Positions 7,984 through 15,200 of a DNA stretch of 31,156 nt are shown here, in pieces (the stretch's first letter is position 1; every line of letters starts with the position of its first letter). The notes below the pieces were generated by a model. The model worked only from the letters and a program-made list of their open reading frames with translations, was not told the DNA's origin and searched no databases. This DNA comes from a virus. Both the position numbers and the translations under genes were made by a program. The DNA is taken from positions 1 to 31,156 of the IMG/VR virus record IMGVR_UViG_3300030002_000080. One strand, 5' to 3'.

Positions 7984-8999
7984 GTTCGATCACGTACTTC
8001 TCCTCGGTCTACGGCACCGCGCCGTGGGCCTCGATCAAGCTCGTCTGGGCGGGCACAGCCACCACATGGCGCGTGTACTCGGGCAACAACCCGACGCCCA
8101 TCTACACCGGGACAGGCACCAACTACACCTTCACCGGCATCCCGAACCAGCGGTACGACTTCCACCTCGAGGGGGACCTGCTCGGGGTGACGTCCGTCAG
8201 CCAGATCACCTGCTTCACCAGGTCACTGCCTGCTCCGTCGAACGTGGTCTACAACGTCGGCACGCACACCCTGTCATGGGATGCGGTGGCCACGGCGGAC
8301 ACGTACGAGATCGCCGACGTGACCGACTCCTACGCGATCCTGCACTCCACTGCATCCACATCGCAGTCGATGACGGTCACGGCGGGCACCCGCTACTCAG
8401 TGGCAGTGCGAACGGTCGCTGACGGCCAGTACTCCACGTGGAGCGCTCCGATCACCTTCACCACGCCGGCGCCATCGACAGTGGTGGCAGCCCAGTACGG
8501 CATCGTCCCGATCGCCACCCACGTGTGGCAGGCGGGCCGCTCGGGATCAACCGACCCGGGCTGGCGACCAACCGCTGACGACTGGTTCCACGGCGACGGC
8601 CTGGTGTGGGGAGACCTCGCCGGGGTGCAGTCGACGTACTTCTTCTACACCGGGACGAACTTCACCGATTTGGCCGGCGCCACGGTGACCGCCTTCGAGG
8701 TGTATCTCGAGCGCGGTGGCGGCGACGGCGATCCCGGGGCGGTGCTGTCCCGATGGATGCTCCACAGCCACGCCACCAAGCCAGCAGGCGAGCCGACCCT
8801 CACCGGCGTGAACCACGACAACGGCACTTTCACCCGCGGCCAGTCCGGCTGGGTGACGCTGCCGAACGCCTGGGCCAACGCGCTGATCGCCGGCACCGCC
8901 AAGGGCATCGCCTGGGGCGGGGTGTCCGAGCGCTACCAGGTGGCCAGGAAGTCAGCCGTGGCCCCGTTCACGGGCTGCCTGAGGATCACGGTGTCCTGA
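7980..8999 (+). CDS. Fibronectin-III-like virion protein
   Basis: 339 aa, ATG overlapping the previous stop. Residues about 1-80 and 81-165 read as two beta-sandwich domains of the Fn3 type (APSNVVYNVGTHTLSWD, TRYSVAVRTVADG, WSAPITFTTPAP). The C-terminal half (about 170-339) is a beta-rich, Trp/Gly-rich domain like those of phage minor tail or receptor-binding proteins. It probably sits on the virion surface and contacts the host cell wall. It is transcribed opposite to the tail operon at 24.8-31.2 kb. Confidence 0.72.
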   Translation: MSSITYFSSVYGTAPWASIKLVWAGTATTWRVYSGNNPTPIYTGTGTNYTFTGIPNQRYDFHLEGDLLGVTSVSQITCFTRSLPAPSNVVYNVGTHTLSWDAVATADTYEIADVTDSYAILHSTASTSQSMTVTAGTRYSVAVRTVADGQYSTWSAPITFTTPAPSTVVAAQYGIVPIATHVWQAGRSGSTDPGWRPTADDWFHGDGLVWGDLAGVQSTYFFYTGTNFTDLAGATVTAFEVYLERGGGDGDPGAVLSRWMLHSHATKPAGEPTLTGVNHDNGTFTRGQSGWVTLPNAWANALIAGTAKGIAWGGVSERYQVARKSAVAPFTGCLRITVS

Positions 9000-9187
9000 T
9001 GGAGATGGTCACCGGGCGCATCAGCCCCACTGGCGGGAAGGCCGGTCACACGCATGGCCAGATGGTCATGCCCTCGCAGGCCACCGTGGATGCCATCGAT
9101 GCAGCCACTGATGCAGCCACCCTCCAAGCAGCACTCATCGCGTGGTTCGCCGAGAACGGCCTGACCCCTAGTCCGCCGTCCATGTAG
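8999..9187 (+). CDS. Small virion-associated protein
   Basis: 62 aa, ATG sharing one base with the preceding TGA (TGATG). The N-terminus is rich in Gly, His and Met (GKAGHTHGQM). A helix rich in Asp and Ala follows (about 27-50). The coupling suggests it works with the Fn3-like protein, for example as a tail or fibre accessory. No family is recognised. Confidence 0.6.
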   Translation: MEMVTGRISPTGGKAGHTHGQMVMPSQATVDAIDAATDAATLQAALIAWFAENGLTPSPPSM

Positions 9188-9205
9188 CGACACGCCCAAG
9201 TACGC

Positions 9206-9240
9206 AGCAGCCCGTTCACCTCCGGAGTGAGCGGGCTGCT
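9206..9240 (+). terminator. Hairpin terminator after the virion pair
   Basis: Inverted repeat 9206-9219 / 9227-9240 forms a 14-bp stem with one G-U pair and a 7-nt loop. It lies 18 bp past the stop of the 62-aa gene. There is no T run. Confidence 0.7.
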
Positions 9241-9383
9241 GTGCTCCACCATGAAGGACGTGGCCTAGCACTAGGTAAGAGCGGTGCCGCAATGGGAGTG
9301 CCGAAGCAGCCGCCGCCACGCACAACTGAATAGACAGGCCGCCCCGATGAGAGGGGTGGCTATCGCTGAGCAAGGAGATCTGA
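9241..9383 (+). other. Non-coding spacer with palindrome and hairpin
   Basis: No gene is seen. A palindrome CCTAG-CA-CTAGG lies at 9264-9275. A second hairpin lies at 9338-9345 / 9353-9360 (8-bp stem, one G-U). AAGGAGATC precedes the next gene. No convincing -10/-35 pair was found. Confidence 0.5.
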
Positions 9384-9791
9384 ATGTTCGACGCACTCGT
9401 TATGACCGCTGCACTGGCACTGCCGGCGGATGGGAGTTCGAGCCGCCATCAGCAGTCATCCCACAGTCAATCCGCACGCTGGATGGACTCCGGGGCGGCA
9501 GTCTGGAACCACACTCCAGTGTGGATCAGGAACCTGAGCCTGTGCATCAGGAAGCACGAGTCGATCCGAGCAGGTCACTACAGGGCGAACAACCGCTCGG
9601 GAGCGAGCGGGGCCTATCAGTTCATGCCGAGCACGTGGAGGGGCAATGCGCTCTACACGCCCGGCGCCAGGAAGTACGCGTACGGCAGGCCCTCATCGGC
9701 ACCAGCTGCCGTGCAGGATGCCGTGTTCATCCATGCGATCCAGCACGGCGGGATCCATGCGTGGCACGGCACCTGGTGCTCCGGCACCTAG
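9384..9791 (+). CDS. Secreted Rpf/lysozyme-like transglycosylase
   Basis: 135 aa, ATG after AAGGAGATC. A short hydrophobic N-terminus (DALVMTAALALP) suggests export or membrane contact. Residues about 52-133 match the transglycosylase/Rpf lysozyme fold, with a likely catalytic Glu59 in CIRKHES and the substrate motif GAYQFMPSTW (77-86). A Cys54/Cys132 disulphide is possible. It would cleave peptidoglycan, either as a lysis enzyme or during DNA entry. It sits alone between two hairpins, so it may be its own transcription unit. It is small for a complete endolysin. Confidence 0.82.
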   Translation: MFDALVMTAALALPADGSSSRHQQSSHSQSARWMDSGAAVWNHTPVWIRNLSLCIRKHESIRAGHYRANNRSGASGAYQFMPSTWRGNALYTPGARKYAYGRPSSAPAAVQDAVFIHAIQHGGIHAWHGTWCSGT

Positions 9792-9801
9792 ATGATCGGA
9801 G

Positions 9802-9838
9802 GGCGGGGTCGAGGGTGAGTGATCACCTCGGCCCCGCC
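9802..9838 (+). terminator. Terminator after the transglycosylase gene
   Basis: Inverted repeat 9802-9818 / 9823-9838 has a GGCGGGG/CCCCGCC base, one G-U, one bulged G and a 4-nt loop. It is followed by TTCTCATTT. It ends the transglycosylase transcript. Confidence 0.78.
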
Positions 9839-9872
9839 TTCTCATTTCCTACACCAACACAAGGAGATCTTG

Positions 9873-10223
9873 ATGGAATCAACCGCCGCCATCTTGAAGA
9901 AGATGAACGAGATGTGGATCCTGCTCGAGCAGGCCAACAACGACATAGGCGTGTACGACGAGGACTTCGTCCGCAAGCGAATCGAGTGGAAGAAGATGTA
10001 CGCCCGCACGTTCATGAGCGAGTCAGGCTCGATGGACCTGCGCCGCCAGCAGGCAACACTCGACTGCATCGACGCCGAGCTGGACATGGACCTTGCCGAG
10101 ATGCGGGTGCGTACGTGCAAGGAGCGCATCCGGATGCTGGGCCAGCAGCTGGAGATCCTGCGGAGCATGAACGCTGCTGCCCAGCGTCAGTTCATGACCG
10201 AGCCGATTGGTCAATACACATGA
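9873..10223 (+). CDS. Hypothetical helical protein
   Basis: 116 aa, ATG after AAGGAGATC. Nearly all helical with two long amphipathic helices (about 5-50 and 55-105), rich in Met, Glu and Arg, so it probably forms a coiled-coil bundle. No family is recognised. It is the first gene of a long run of small coupled genes that continues to 12011, and its stop overlaps the next start (ATGA). Confidence 0.7.
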   Translation: MESTAAILKKMNEMWILLEQANNDIGVYDEDFVRKRIEWKKMYARTFMSESGSMDLRRQQATLDCIDAELDMDLAEMRVRTCKERIRMLGQQLEILRSMNAAAQRQFMTEPIGQYT

Positions 10224-10480
10224 CCCACTGCCCGCTCTGCGAAGAGTTCATCGGCCCAGACGACGAGACCAGTCCGATCACCGTCATGGATCCCGTGCTG
10301 GGGGTGACGGCTCGCAGAATGCACCGCGAGTGTGCTCTGCGCAATGTCATCGGTGGCATCGGCCACCTGACGGACCACTACCTGTGGTGCACGATCAACA
10401 AGGACCCTGACGGTGGCATGACCTATCGGGCCAGCGCCATCTTGGTCGACAAGTGGGTCCGGGAGAGGGGCGTGTCATGA
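10220..10480 (+). CDS. Small zinc-finger-like protein
   Basis: 86 aa, ATG overlapping the previous stop. C4/C7 (CPLC) with H35/C38 (HREC) gives a Cys3-His site of treble-clef type, near residues 3-38. The C-terminal half is basic and helical. It may bind nucleic acid or protein. The function is unknown. Confidence 0.7.
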   Translation: MTHCPLCEEFIGPDDETSPITVMDPVLGVTARRMHRECALRNVIGGIGHLTDHYLWCTINKDPDGGMTYRASAILVDKWVRERGVS

Positions 10481-10719
10481 CCAACCCCTATGTCGCCAAG
10501 ACCGTGCCTCAGCGGTTCATCGTTGACCTGCTGACCTTCCTCGACGTCGACATCACCAATGTCGCCCGCATCGAGGTCGACTATCGGGCCGTGCGCGTCA
10601 CCGTGTACAGCAAGGACGAGTTCGACCGCCTGTTCGTCGGCATCGACGGCATGGCGGCCGTGCAGACCAACGAGTACCCGCTGCAGCTGTGGGACGACTA
10701 CATGAAGGAGACCGAGTGA
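10477..10719 (+). CDS. Hypothetical 80-aa protein
   Basis: ATG overlapping the previous stop (ATGA). The predicted fold is alternating beta and alpha (ARIEVDYRAVRVTVYS, then FDRLFVGIDG). There are no cysteines or membrane segments. The function is unknown. Confidence 0.68.
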   Translation: MTNPYVAKTVPQRFIVDLLTFLDVDITNVARIEVDYRAVRVTVYSKDEFDRLFVGIDGMAAVQTNEYPLQLWDDYMKETE

Positions 10720-10874
10720 TGAAGCCACGAACGTACGTAGCAGAGTTCAAGGACGACCTCGGTGAGCCCTGGCAGGTGCTCACCATCGTCTACGAGGACA
10801 CCATCCATCAGGCGGTGCGCCGCCGTGAGTGGGAGACGTGGAGCGTCCCGCTGGAAGCGGAGCCACGGCCATGA
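10719..10874 (+). CDS. Hypothetical 51-aa protein
   Basis: ATG shares one base with the preceding TGA. The preceding sequence AAGGAGACCGAG supplies a Shine-Dalgarno, which favours this start. The product is a short alpha/beta polypeptide, acidic in the middle, with Trp residues. No motif is recognised. Confidence 0.62.
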   Translation: MKPRTYVAEFKDDLGEPWQVLTIVYEDTIHQAVRRREWETWSVPLEAEPRP

Positions 10875-11014
10875 CCGAGAAGATCCGGTGCTCCTGCGAG
10901 CACGCCTACCACCAGGGCAAGCCGTGCCCGAACGAGGTCACGCGCTGGCTGAACGAGGAGATGGCCGACCGGCCCGTGTGCACGCCTTGCGGGATCGGGA
11001 GGTACTGCCGATGA
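10871..11014 (+). CDS. Cys-rich 47-aa protein
   Basis: ATG overlapping the previous stop (ATGA). Six cysteines (C7, C9, C19, C37, C40, C46), with CTPC near the C-terminus, suggest one zinc site. It is too small for an enzyme; an adaptor or inhibitor peptide is possible. Confidence 0.62.
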   Translation: MTEKIRCSCEHAYHQGKPCPNEVTRWLNEEMADRPVCTPCGIGRYCR

Positions 11015-11070
11015 CCGACATTCCGCGGTGGGACGTAGCCAAGATCAACTACGGGAAGGGATCGGTATGA
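11011..11070 (+). CDS. Possible 19-aa micro-ORF
   Basis: The ATG overlaps the preceding stop (ATGA), and its own stop overlaps the next ATG (ATGA). It fills the space between two genes exactly. It could be a real micro-peptide, a translational coupler, or only the leader of the next gene. It contains GGGAAGGG, the Shine-Dalgarno of the following gene. Confidence 0.35.
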   Translation: MTDIPRWDVAKINYGKGSV

Positions 11071-11351
11071 GTGACAAGGGTATGCAGCCGTGGGCTGACC
11101 AATTCGGGCCAGTTCCATATGACATTCATATTGCCGCCGTCGCGGAAGCCGAGCAGCGGGGCTACGAGAACGGGCAAGTCATCCACCGATACCGGCTGGA
11201 GAACTACACAGACGGCATCAAGACTGCCCGTGACGCGGTGGTCGAAGTGTCGCAGCACGACCACCCCGACATTGACCCGCTGGAGTTCAGCACGCCGTTC
11301 GACTACGCGAAGGCGATCTGTGAAGCCGCTATCGACGGGGTGAAGCCATGA
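11067..11351 (+). CDS. Hypothetical 94-aa protein
   Basis: ATG preceded by GGGAAGGG. An earlier in-frame start exists at 11028 but lacks a good Shine-Dalgarno. The product is mostly helical with an acidic C-terminal half. No motif is recognised. Confidence 0.68.
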   Translation: MSDKGMQPWADQFGPVPYDIHIAAVAEAEQRGYENGQVIHRYRLENYTDGIKTARDAVVEVSQHDHPDIDPLEFSTPFDYAKAICEAAIDGVKP

Positions 11352-11530
11352 AAGAGGGCGACCTCGTGCGTGTGGAGAAGGGCAGGCGCACGGGCGTCAT
11401 CGTCAACTGCCCCGACGTAAAGGACGGTCAGGTGTGCGTTCGGCTGAACGGCAAGCGTCTGCCGTTGGCCCACCGCCACTACCGGGTGGAGAACGTGCAA
11501 CCCAGCGACGAAGGTAGGAACACAGAATGA
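11348..11530 (+). CDS. Small KOW/SH3-like protein
   Basis: 60 aa, ATG overlapping the previous stop. The sequence KEGDLVRVEKGRRTGVIV at the start resembles a KOW/SH3-like beta barrel (a G in a basic turn with flanking Val). That fits RNA, ribosome or protein binding, but the match is by eye only. Confidence 0.62.
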   Translation: MKEGDLVRVEKGRRTGVIVNCPDVKDGQVCVRLNGKRLPLAHRHYRVENVQPSDEGRNTE

Positions 11531-11859
11531 GCCACTTCTTCGGACCCGACATAACTGCACGACAGGGCGGCAAGACGAAGGCCATGATCGAGGCCGCCTA
11601 TGAGCAGGGAAAGATCGATGCCCGAGAGCAGGCTGCCGTCGCCATGGCCGTGATCATCGACAAGGCCCTCGCCGACCCATGGACCGTGACCGTCGGTCTC
11701 GAGGTCGTCCAAGAGCTCTGGGATGTCGTACGGGTCAAGTCAGCCCCGACGAACGAGGATCAGCACGAGGATGACGGCAATCATGATGGTGTCGGCGATG
11801 AGCAGGATCTGGTTCATCCCTCCACCATCCTCCCTCCGGCCGAGGAAGGGAAGCCATGA
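11527..11859 (+). CDS. Hypothetical 110-aa protein
   Basis: ATG overlapping the previous stop. A helical N-terminal two thirds (about 15-75) is followed by a strongly acidic, probably disordered tail (NEDQHEDDGNHDG). The tail could mimic nucleic acid or bind basic proteins, as many phage inhibitors do. This is inference only. Confidence 0.62.
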   Translation: MSHFFGPDITARQGGKTKAMIEAAYEQGKIDAREQAAVAMAVIIDKALADPWTVTVGLEVVQELWDVVRVKSAPTNEDQHEDDGNHDGVGDEQDLVHPSTILPPAEEGKP

Positions 11860-12011
11860 GGCACTCGTTCAACGACGAGGGCCGGTGCGTGTTCTGCGAC
11901 ATGCGCTGGCACAGGGCGGTGGGCACCGAGTGCTCAGCGTTCCCCACCGACCGTGACATAGCGAAGCCCGCCTCCGAGGCAGGAGACGGGCATCGAGTCG
12001 AGCAGTCCTAG
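11856..12011 (+). CDS. Small CxxC protein at end of plus-strand run
   Basis: 51 aa, ATG overlapping the previous stop. C11/C14 (CVFC), H19 and C26 could hold one zinc ion. Its TAG stop interlocks with the stop of the opposite-strand gene within CTAG at 12008-12011. Confidence 0.65.
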   Translation: MRHSFNDEGRCVFCDMRWHRAVGTECSAFPTDRDIAKPASEAGDGHRVEQS

Positions 12012-12418
12012 CCGAGGGAGTTGAGCTGGTCCACCTCGGACTGGATGGAGGCCACGGCAGCGGTCTGGGCGCTGGCCTGAGCAGCAAGTTCAGCCTGGGC
12101 CGCAGTGAGCGCGTCCGTGAGTGCGGCGATCTGCGCCTGGAAGTCGGCGTCCTCGGTGGCGTCCGCGGCATTCGCGGCGTCGAGGGCGTCCTGAGCGGCC
12201 TGTGCGGCGGCCTGAGCGTTCGCAGCGACGGCCGTGGTGGCCGTGAGTACGTCGACGATGCGGTTCACAGCAGCCGTGAGGGCGGCGGTGACCTCTTCGA
12301 GAGTTGCCATGCGGTTCTCCAGTCTCGTGAGTATGTCGTTGGTATGCATCTGGGCGTGGTAGATCAGGTCCAGCTTGTGCTCGATGTCTTTCATCGACCG
12401 CCCTTTCAGGAAGATCAT
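12008..12418 (-). CDS. Ala-rich coiled-coil protein, lone reverse gene
   Basis: 136 aa, minus strand, with GAGGAGG upstream of the ATG at 12418. A second start at 12394 (MKDIEHK) also has a purine-rich upstream. The N-terminal part (about 9-60) is a Leu/Ile-containing amphipathic helix. The remainder is an Ala/Gln/Asp-rich repetitive coiled coil (for example AQAAAQAAQDALDAANAAD). Such sequences occur in tail-fibre shafts and oligomerisation stalks. It is the only reverse gene within about 24 kb of plus-strand genes, so it resembles an inserted moron. No promoter was recognised. Confidence 0.68.
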   Translation of the reverse strand: MIFLKGRSMKDIEHKLDLIYHAQMHTNDILTRLENRMATLEEVTAALTAAVNRIVDVLTATTAVAANAQAAAQAAQDALDAANAADATEDADFQAQIAALTDALTAAQAELAAQASAQTAAVASIQSEVDQLNSLG

Positions 12419-12477
12419 GTGAGCCTCCTCAAGGCACAGAGTAACCCGTCAGCACGACAACCAACAGGAAGGAAGAG

Positions 12478-12672
12478 ATGACGCCTAAGGGAACGTCCGG
12501 CCGGTCCCGCGAGGACCTGCTGAGGGACTACAACGAGCTGTGGGACCGGCACAGGGGGAACACCCTCGTGGCCGCCGAGCTGCTCGGCATGACCAGGGCC
12601 GCCCTCGAGCGGGCCATCTACCGGGCCAGAGCGACCGGCTTCACCGTACGCACCTCAGGAACCCGGTACTGA
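12478..12672 (+). CDS. Small HTH protein
   Basis: 64 aa, ATG after AGGAAGGAAGAG. Residues about 12-55 fold as a helix-turn-helix of Fis/homeodomain type (LLRDYNELW, then NTLVAAELLGMTRAALERAIYRAR). It likely binds DNA. It opens a new plus-strand run diverging from the reverse gene, so it could regulate that 60-bp divergent spacer. Confidence 0.68.
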   Translation: MTPKGTSGRSREDLLRDYNELWDRHRGNTLVAAELLGMTRAALERAIYRARATGFTVRTSGTRY

Positions 12673-12673
12673 G

Positions 12674-12793
12674 GTGACCGCAGAGTCCGCAACATTCGCC
12701 GAGGGAGCCATGGCAATCGGTGTCCTATGGGGTGCCACAGCCGTGGTCGCCGTCGGCTACGCGATATGGAGGAAGGTCCGCAATGAGAAATGA
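12674..12793 (+). CDS. 39-aa single-pass membrane protein
   Basis: GTG start 1 bp after the previous stop, with an alternative ATG at 12710. A transmembrane segment lies at about 13-32 (MAIGVLWGATAVVAVGYAIW), followed by a basic end (RKVRNEK). The orientation would be N-out by the positive-inside rule. It is too short for a classical holin, and its role is unknown. It overlaps the next gene by 11 bp. Confidence 0.5.
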   Translation: MTAESATFAEGAMAIGVLWGATAVVAVGYAIWRKVRNEK

Positions 12794-12908
12794 CTGCCCG
12801 CACATCAGGGTCTACCTGATCCGCGGGGCGAATGGCATCAACTACACCCGCTGCAAGGACTGCGGCGAGGACAACGCTTGGGAGAAGAAGGAGACCACCA
12901 ATGCCTAA
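12783..12908 (+). CDS. 41-aa zinc-binding peptide
   Basis: ATG preceded by GGAGGAAGG. C5, H7, C24 and C27 (CKDC) make a compact zinc site. The function is unknown. Its last codons carry the Shine-Dalgarno AAGGAGACC for the next gene. Confidence 0.62.
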   Translation: MRNDCPHIRVYLIRGANGINYTRCKDCGEDNAWEKKETTNA

Positions 12909-13197
12909 GGACGTGACCGGTACCGCCTACCTCGTCATCGAGGGGGAGCGCTACCGCTACGGAATGACCGATCCGACCACCGGCCTGAAGACGGTGAGCA
13001 AGGCCAAGATCGTCGCTGTGCGACAGTCACGGCCCAAGGTGCTCGAGCTGGACCAGATCGCCATCAAGGTGACCATCCAGCTGCCGAGCGCTGCGTTCGA
13101 CCCCATCGCTCCACAGGCCCTGATTGTGGTGCCCACGGAGATGATCATCAGCGGCGAGGAGATCGTCGTGGAGGCCGTGGAGGAGATCCATGAATGA
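12901..13197 (+). CDS. Hypothetical beta-rich protein
   Basis: 98 aa, ATG after AAGGAGACC, overlapping the previous gene by 8 bp. It is rich in Val, Ile and Thr with alternating strands (KAKIVAVRQSRPKVLELDQ, AIKVTIQLPS, ALIVVPTEMIISG). An acidic end follows. No family is recognised. Confidence 0.7.
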   Translation: MPKDVTGTAYLVIEGERYRYGMTDPTTGLKTVSKAKIVAVRQSRPKVLELDQIAIKVTIQLPSAAFDPIAPQALIVVPTEMIISGEEIVVEAVEEIHE

Positions 13198-13492
13198 GCG
13201 CCCATTCTTCGACGCCATCCACCGCATGACGACGGAGTACGTCCGCCGCATGCGCGAGCAGTACATGGAGGCCCAGCCGATCGGGTGGATCGTCATCACC
13301 CCGGCCCAGCGGATGGCCCTGATCAGCCAGGCGCCTCCCGGCATCGACCAGGAGCTGCTGCGGCGAAGCACCGGGGCCTTCGGGTCGATGTTCGGAGTGC
13401 CCCTGCACATGGCCTCCCGTGAGGCCAAGCTCGACCAGTGGCTCTACGGCACCTTCACCGTGGACATGCGGGAGGTGGGCGTCCATGGATGA
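13190..13492 (+). CDS. Hypothetical 100-aa protein
   Basis: ATG overlapping the preceding gene by 8 bp. The N-terminal helix is basic (about 10-30). The middle contains ITPAQRMALISQAPPG, and the C-terminal part is mixed. The function is unknown. Confidence 0.68.
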   Translation: MNERPFFDAIHRMTTEYVRRMREQYMEAQPIGWIVITPAQRMALISQAPPGIDQELLRRSTGAFGSMFGVPLHMASREAKLDQWLYGTFTVDMREVGVHG

Positions 13493-13844
13493 GGACACGA
13501 ACGCCGCCATCCACATGAAGGTCATCTCGGCCTACTGCAAGATCTGCCGCTGGGAGACCAGGATGCACATGCCGACGGGCAGCATGTTCCCCGGCATGGC
13601 CGGGAATATGGACGCCGCCGGACAGCGCATGGTCGACGACGCCGTGGCCGTGCACCTGCGCAACGAGCACGGCCTGATGAGCGTGCTCCAGCACACATGG
13701 GAGTTGAACCAGCAGGCCGACAGGTCCTTCAAGGAGGGCATGCGGGAGGGCGAGTCGAAGACGGAGTCAGCGCTGCGCAAGGTGGTCCTGCAGGCCATGC
13801 GGGATGCCATGGCACCGGTCCTCGACTCGGACGACCTCGATTGA
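13485..13844 (+). CDS. C2H2-like zinc protein
   Basis: 119 aa, ATG overlapping the previous stop by 8 bp. C18/C21 (CKIC) with H57 and H62 (HLRNEH) resembles a C2H2 zinc finger with a long insert. The C-terminal half is helical and charged. Nucleic-acid or protein binding is possible. Confidence 0.66.
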   Translation: MDEDTNAAIHMKVISAYCKICRWETRMHMPTGSMFPGMAGNMDAAGQRMVDDAVAVHLRNEHGLMSVLQHTWELNQQADRSFKEGMREGESKTESALRKVVLQAMRDAMAPVLDSDDLD

Positions 13845-14224
13845 GCCCGGCGACGCACGACATGGTCTTCGGGATCAGCACCGGGGTCGTTCTCGCACTC
13901 GTCATCCTGGTGGTCATCTTCAGGTCTGTGGAGGGCGAGTGGTTCTGGGCGGAGTGGCGACGCTACTTCCGCCACAAGCGGGAGGCCCAGATCGCTGAGG
14001 CCCGCCGTCACATCCTGACCCTCGAGCATGAGCTGGGCCTGCTGCCCCACGCCAGGGATGCCGGCTACTGCAGCGAGTGCTCACGCATCGCAGACCGGGA
14101 AGTCGCACTTGAGCAGATGGTCAAGGACTCGTGGAACCCAGCCATCAAGACCAGGAGGGTCGGGCACATCGTCGACATCTACCCACCGTACCCAACAGCC
14201 AAGCCAGGAAAGGAGTGGCGATGA
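13841..14224 (+). CDS. Membrane-anchored protein
   Basis: 127 aa with a TTG start that overlaps the previous stop (TTGA). An ATG at 13862 is an alternative and would shorten it by seven residues. One transmembrane helix lies at about 10-28 (FGISTGVVLALVILVVIF). The cytoplasmic part has a basic, amphipathic helix and a CSEC pair (about 77-80). The function is unknown. Confidence 0.66.
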   Translation: MSPATHDMVFGISTGVVLALVILVVIFRSVEGEWFWAEWRRYFRHKREAQIAEARRHILTLEHELGLLPHARDAGYCSECSRIADREVALEQMVKDSWNPAIKTRRVGHIVDIYPPYPTAKPGKEWR

Positions 14225-14673
14225 GCGAGTTCATCATCCTCGGGCAGTGCATCCACTGCCTGGTGGTGCACGGGCCGTTCAGCACGGACAGGCAGCGCAA
14301 CCAGTTCTATGACGTCGCCCACCCGCCAAAGTGCGTCGGGGAGAAGCAGGTCCCCAAGCATCTTCGGGGGAAGATCGCCAGGTCGGCCAGCGCGTCACCG
14401 GCCGCCACGGTAATCGAGGTGAGCGGGCATAGGACTGTCACCCCGGCCAGCACCGAGCGCACCTATGCCAAGGGCGACTCCAGTCCGGCCTTCCCGTCGA
14501 AGTGGGCAGGCAGCTGCTACCACTGCGGCTTCAAGTACTACGAGGGCGACTTCATCAAGATGGTCACCGTCAAGGACGGCGAGAAGGGCAAGCCTGTTCA
14601 CGAGGACTGCGCTGACGAGCTCGTGGCCTCCCTGTGGGGCAAGCAGATCCAGTCCGATGAGCCCCCATTCTGA
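14221..14673 (+). CDS. Two-zinc-site protein
   Basis: 150 aa, ATG overlapping the previous stop. An N-terminal CIHC (C10/C13) forms part of one possible site. The C-terminal domain has C99/C102 (CYHC) with H127/C130 (HEDC), the layout of a treble-clef finger. The linker (about 55-90) is low complexity. It may bind nucleic acid. Confidence 0.68.
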   Translation: MSEFIILGQCIHCLVVHGPFSTDRQRNQFYDVAHPPKCVGEKQVPKHLRGKIARSASASPAATVIEVSGHRTVTPASTERTYAKGDSSPAFPSKWAGSCYHCGFKYYEGDFIKMVTVKDGEKGKPVHEDCADELVASLWGKQIQSDEPPF

Positions 14674-14939
14674 TGAGGTTCCGCAGCAAGAAGCAGCAGA
14701 AGATCTACGACGAGGACCGGCGAAGGATAGTCCGCGACATGCTGGCGACCTACCCGATCTGCGTACGCTGCTGGCGGGCCCCGTCAGTGGACGTGCACGA
14801 GCGCAAGAGCCGAGCACGTGGCGGTTCCATCACCGACGTGAGCAATCTGGTGTGCCTGTGCCGGGTCTGCCACGACGTCATCACCACCAACCCAGCCATG
14901 GCACAAGCCGAGGGCTGGTCCATCCACAGTTGGGAGTAA
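14673..14939 (+). CDS. HNH endonuclease
   Basis: 88 aa, ATG sharing a base with the preceding TGA. HNH motifs are visible: C30/C33 (CVRC), H42 in VDVHERKSRARGG, N58 in VSNLV, and C63/C66-H67 (CLCRVCH). The small size and arrangement fit a free-standing phage HNH nuclease of the type that also assists terminase or nicks DNA. No large terminase is adjacent. It lies 3 bp before the Tad2-like gene. Confidence 0.82.
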   Translation: MRFRSKKQQKIYDEDRRRIVRDMLATYPICVRCWRAPSVDVHERKSRARGGSITDVSNLVCLCRVCHDVITTNPAMAQAEGWSIHSWE

Positions 14940-14942
14940 GTA

Positions 14943-15200
14943 ATGAACGAGGAACGAACGCAGCGCCACTACACATTCTCTGAGGCGCTGATCCTGCTCA
15001 AGCAGGGGAAGAGGTTGACCCGCACAGGTTGGAACGGAGCAGGTCAGTGGATCTCACTCCAGACACCCGACAACAACTCCAAGATGTCCCTGCCCTACAT
15101 CTACATGCAGACCGCCCAAGGCGACCTCGTCCCCTGGCTCGCTAGTCAGACGGACCTGCTGGCCGAGGACTGGGACTTCGCCACTATGGAGACCTCATGA
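14943..15200 (+). CDS. tad2: Tad2-family (DUF2829) anti-defence sponge
   Basis: 85 aa, ATG after GGGAG. The domain fills the protein: TFSEALILLKQGK (11-23), the TGWNG turn (28-32) and the signature VPWLASQTDLLAEDW (63-77). This is the hallmark of DUF2829. Members of this family (Tad2) are known to form oligomers that bind and sequester gcADPR, the Thoeris signal. Some also bind CBASS cyclic nucleotides. The length is typical. It is coupled to an Acb2/Tad1-like gene by a 4-bp overlap. The ligand for this copy is not known from sequence. Confidence 0.9.
   Translation: MNEERTQRHYTFSEALILLKQGKRLTRTGWNGAGQWISLQTPDNNSKMSLPYIYMQTAQGDLVPWLASQTDLLAEDWDFATMETS

Noticed and set aside
11723-11956. 77-aa frame within 11527-12011
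   Set aside because: Lies out of frame across two better supported coupled genes and lacks a Shine-Dalgarno.
12419-12477. Promoter for the reverse gene in the 59-bp divergent spacer
   Set aside because: No -35/-10 pair with acceptable spacing was found on either strand.
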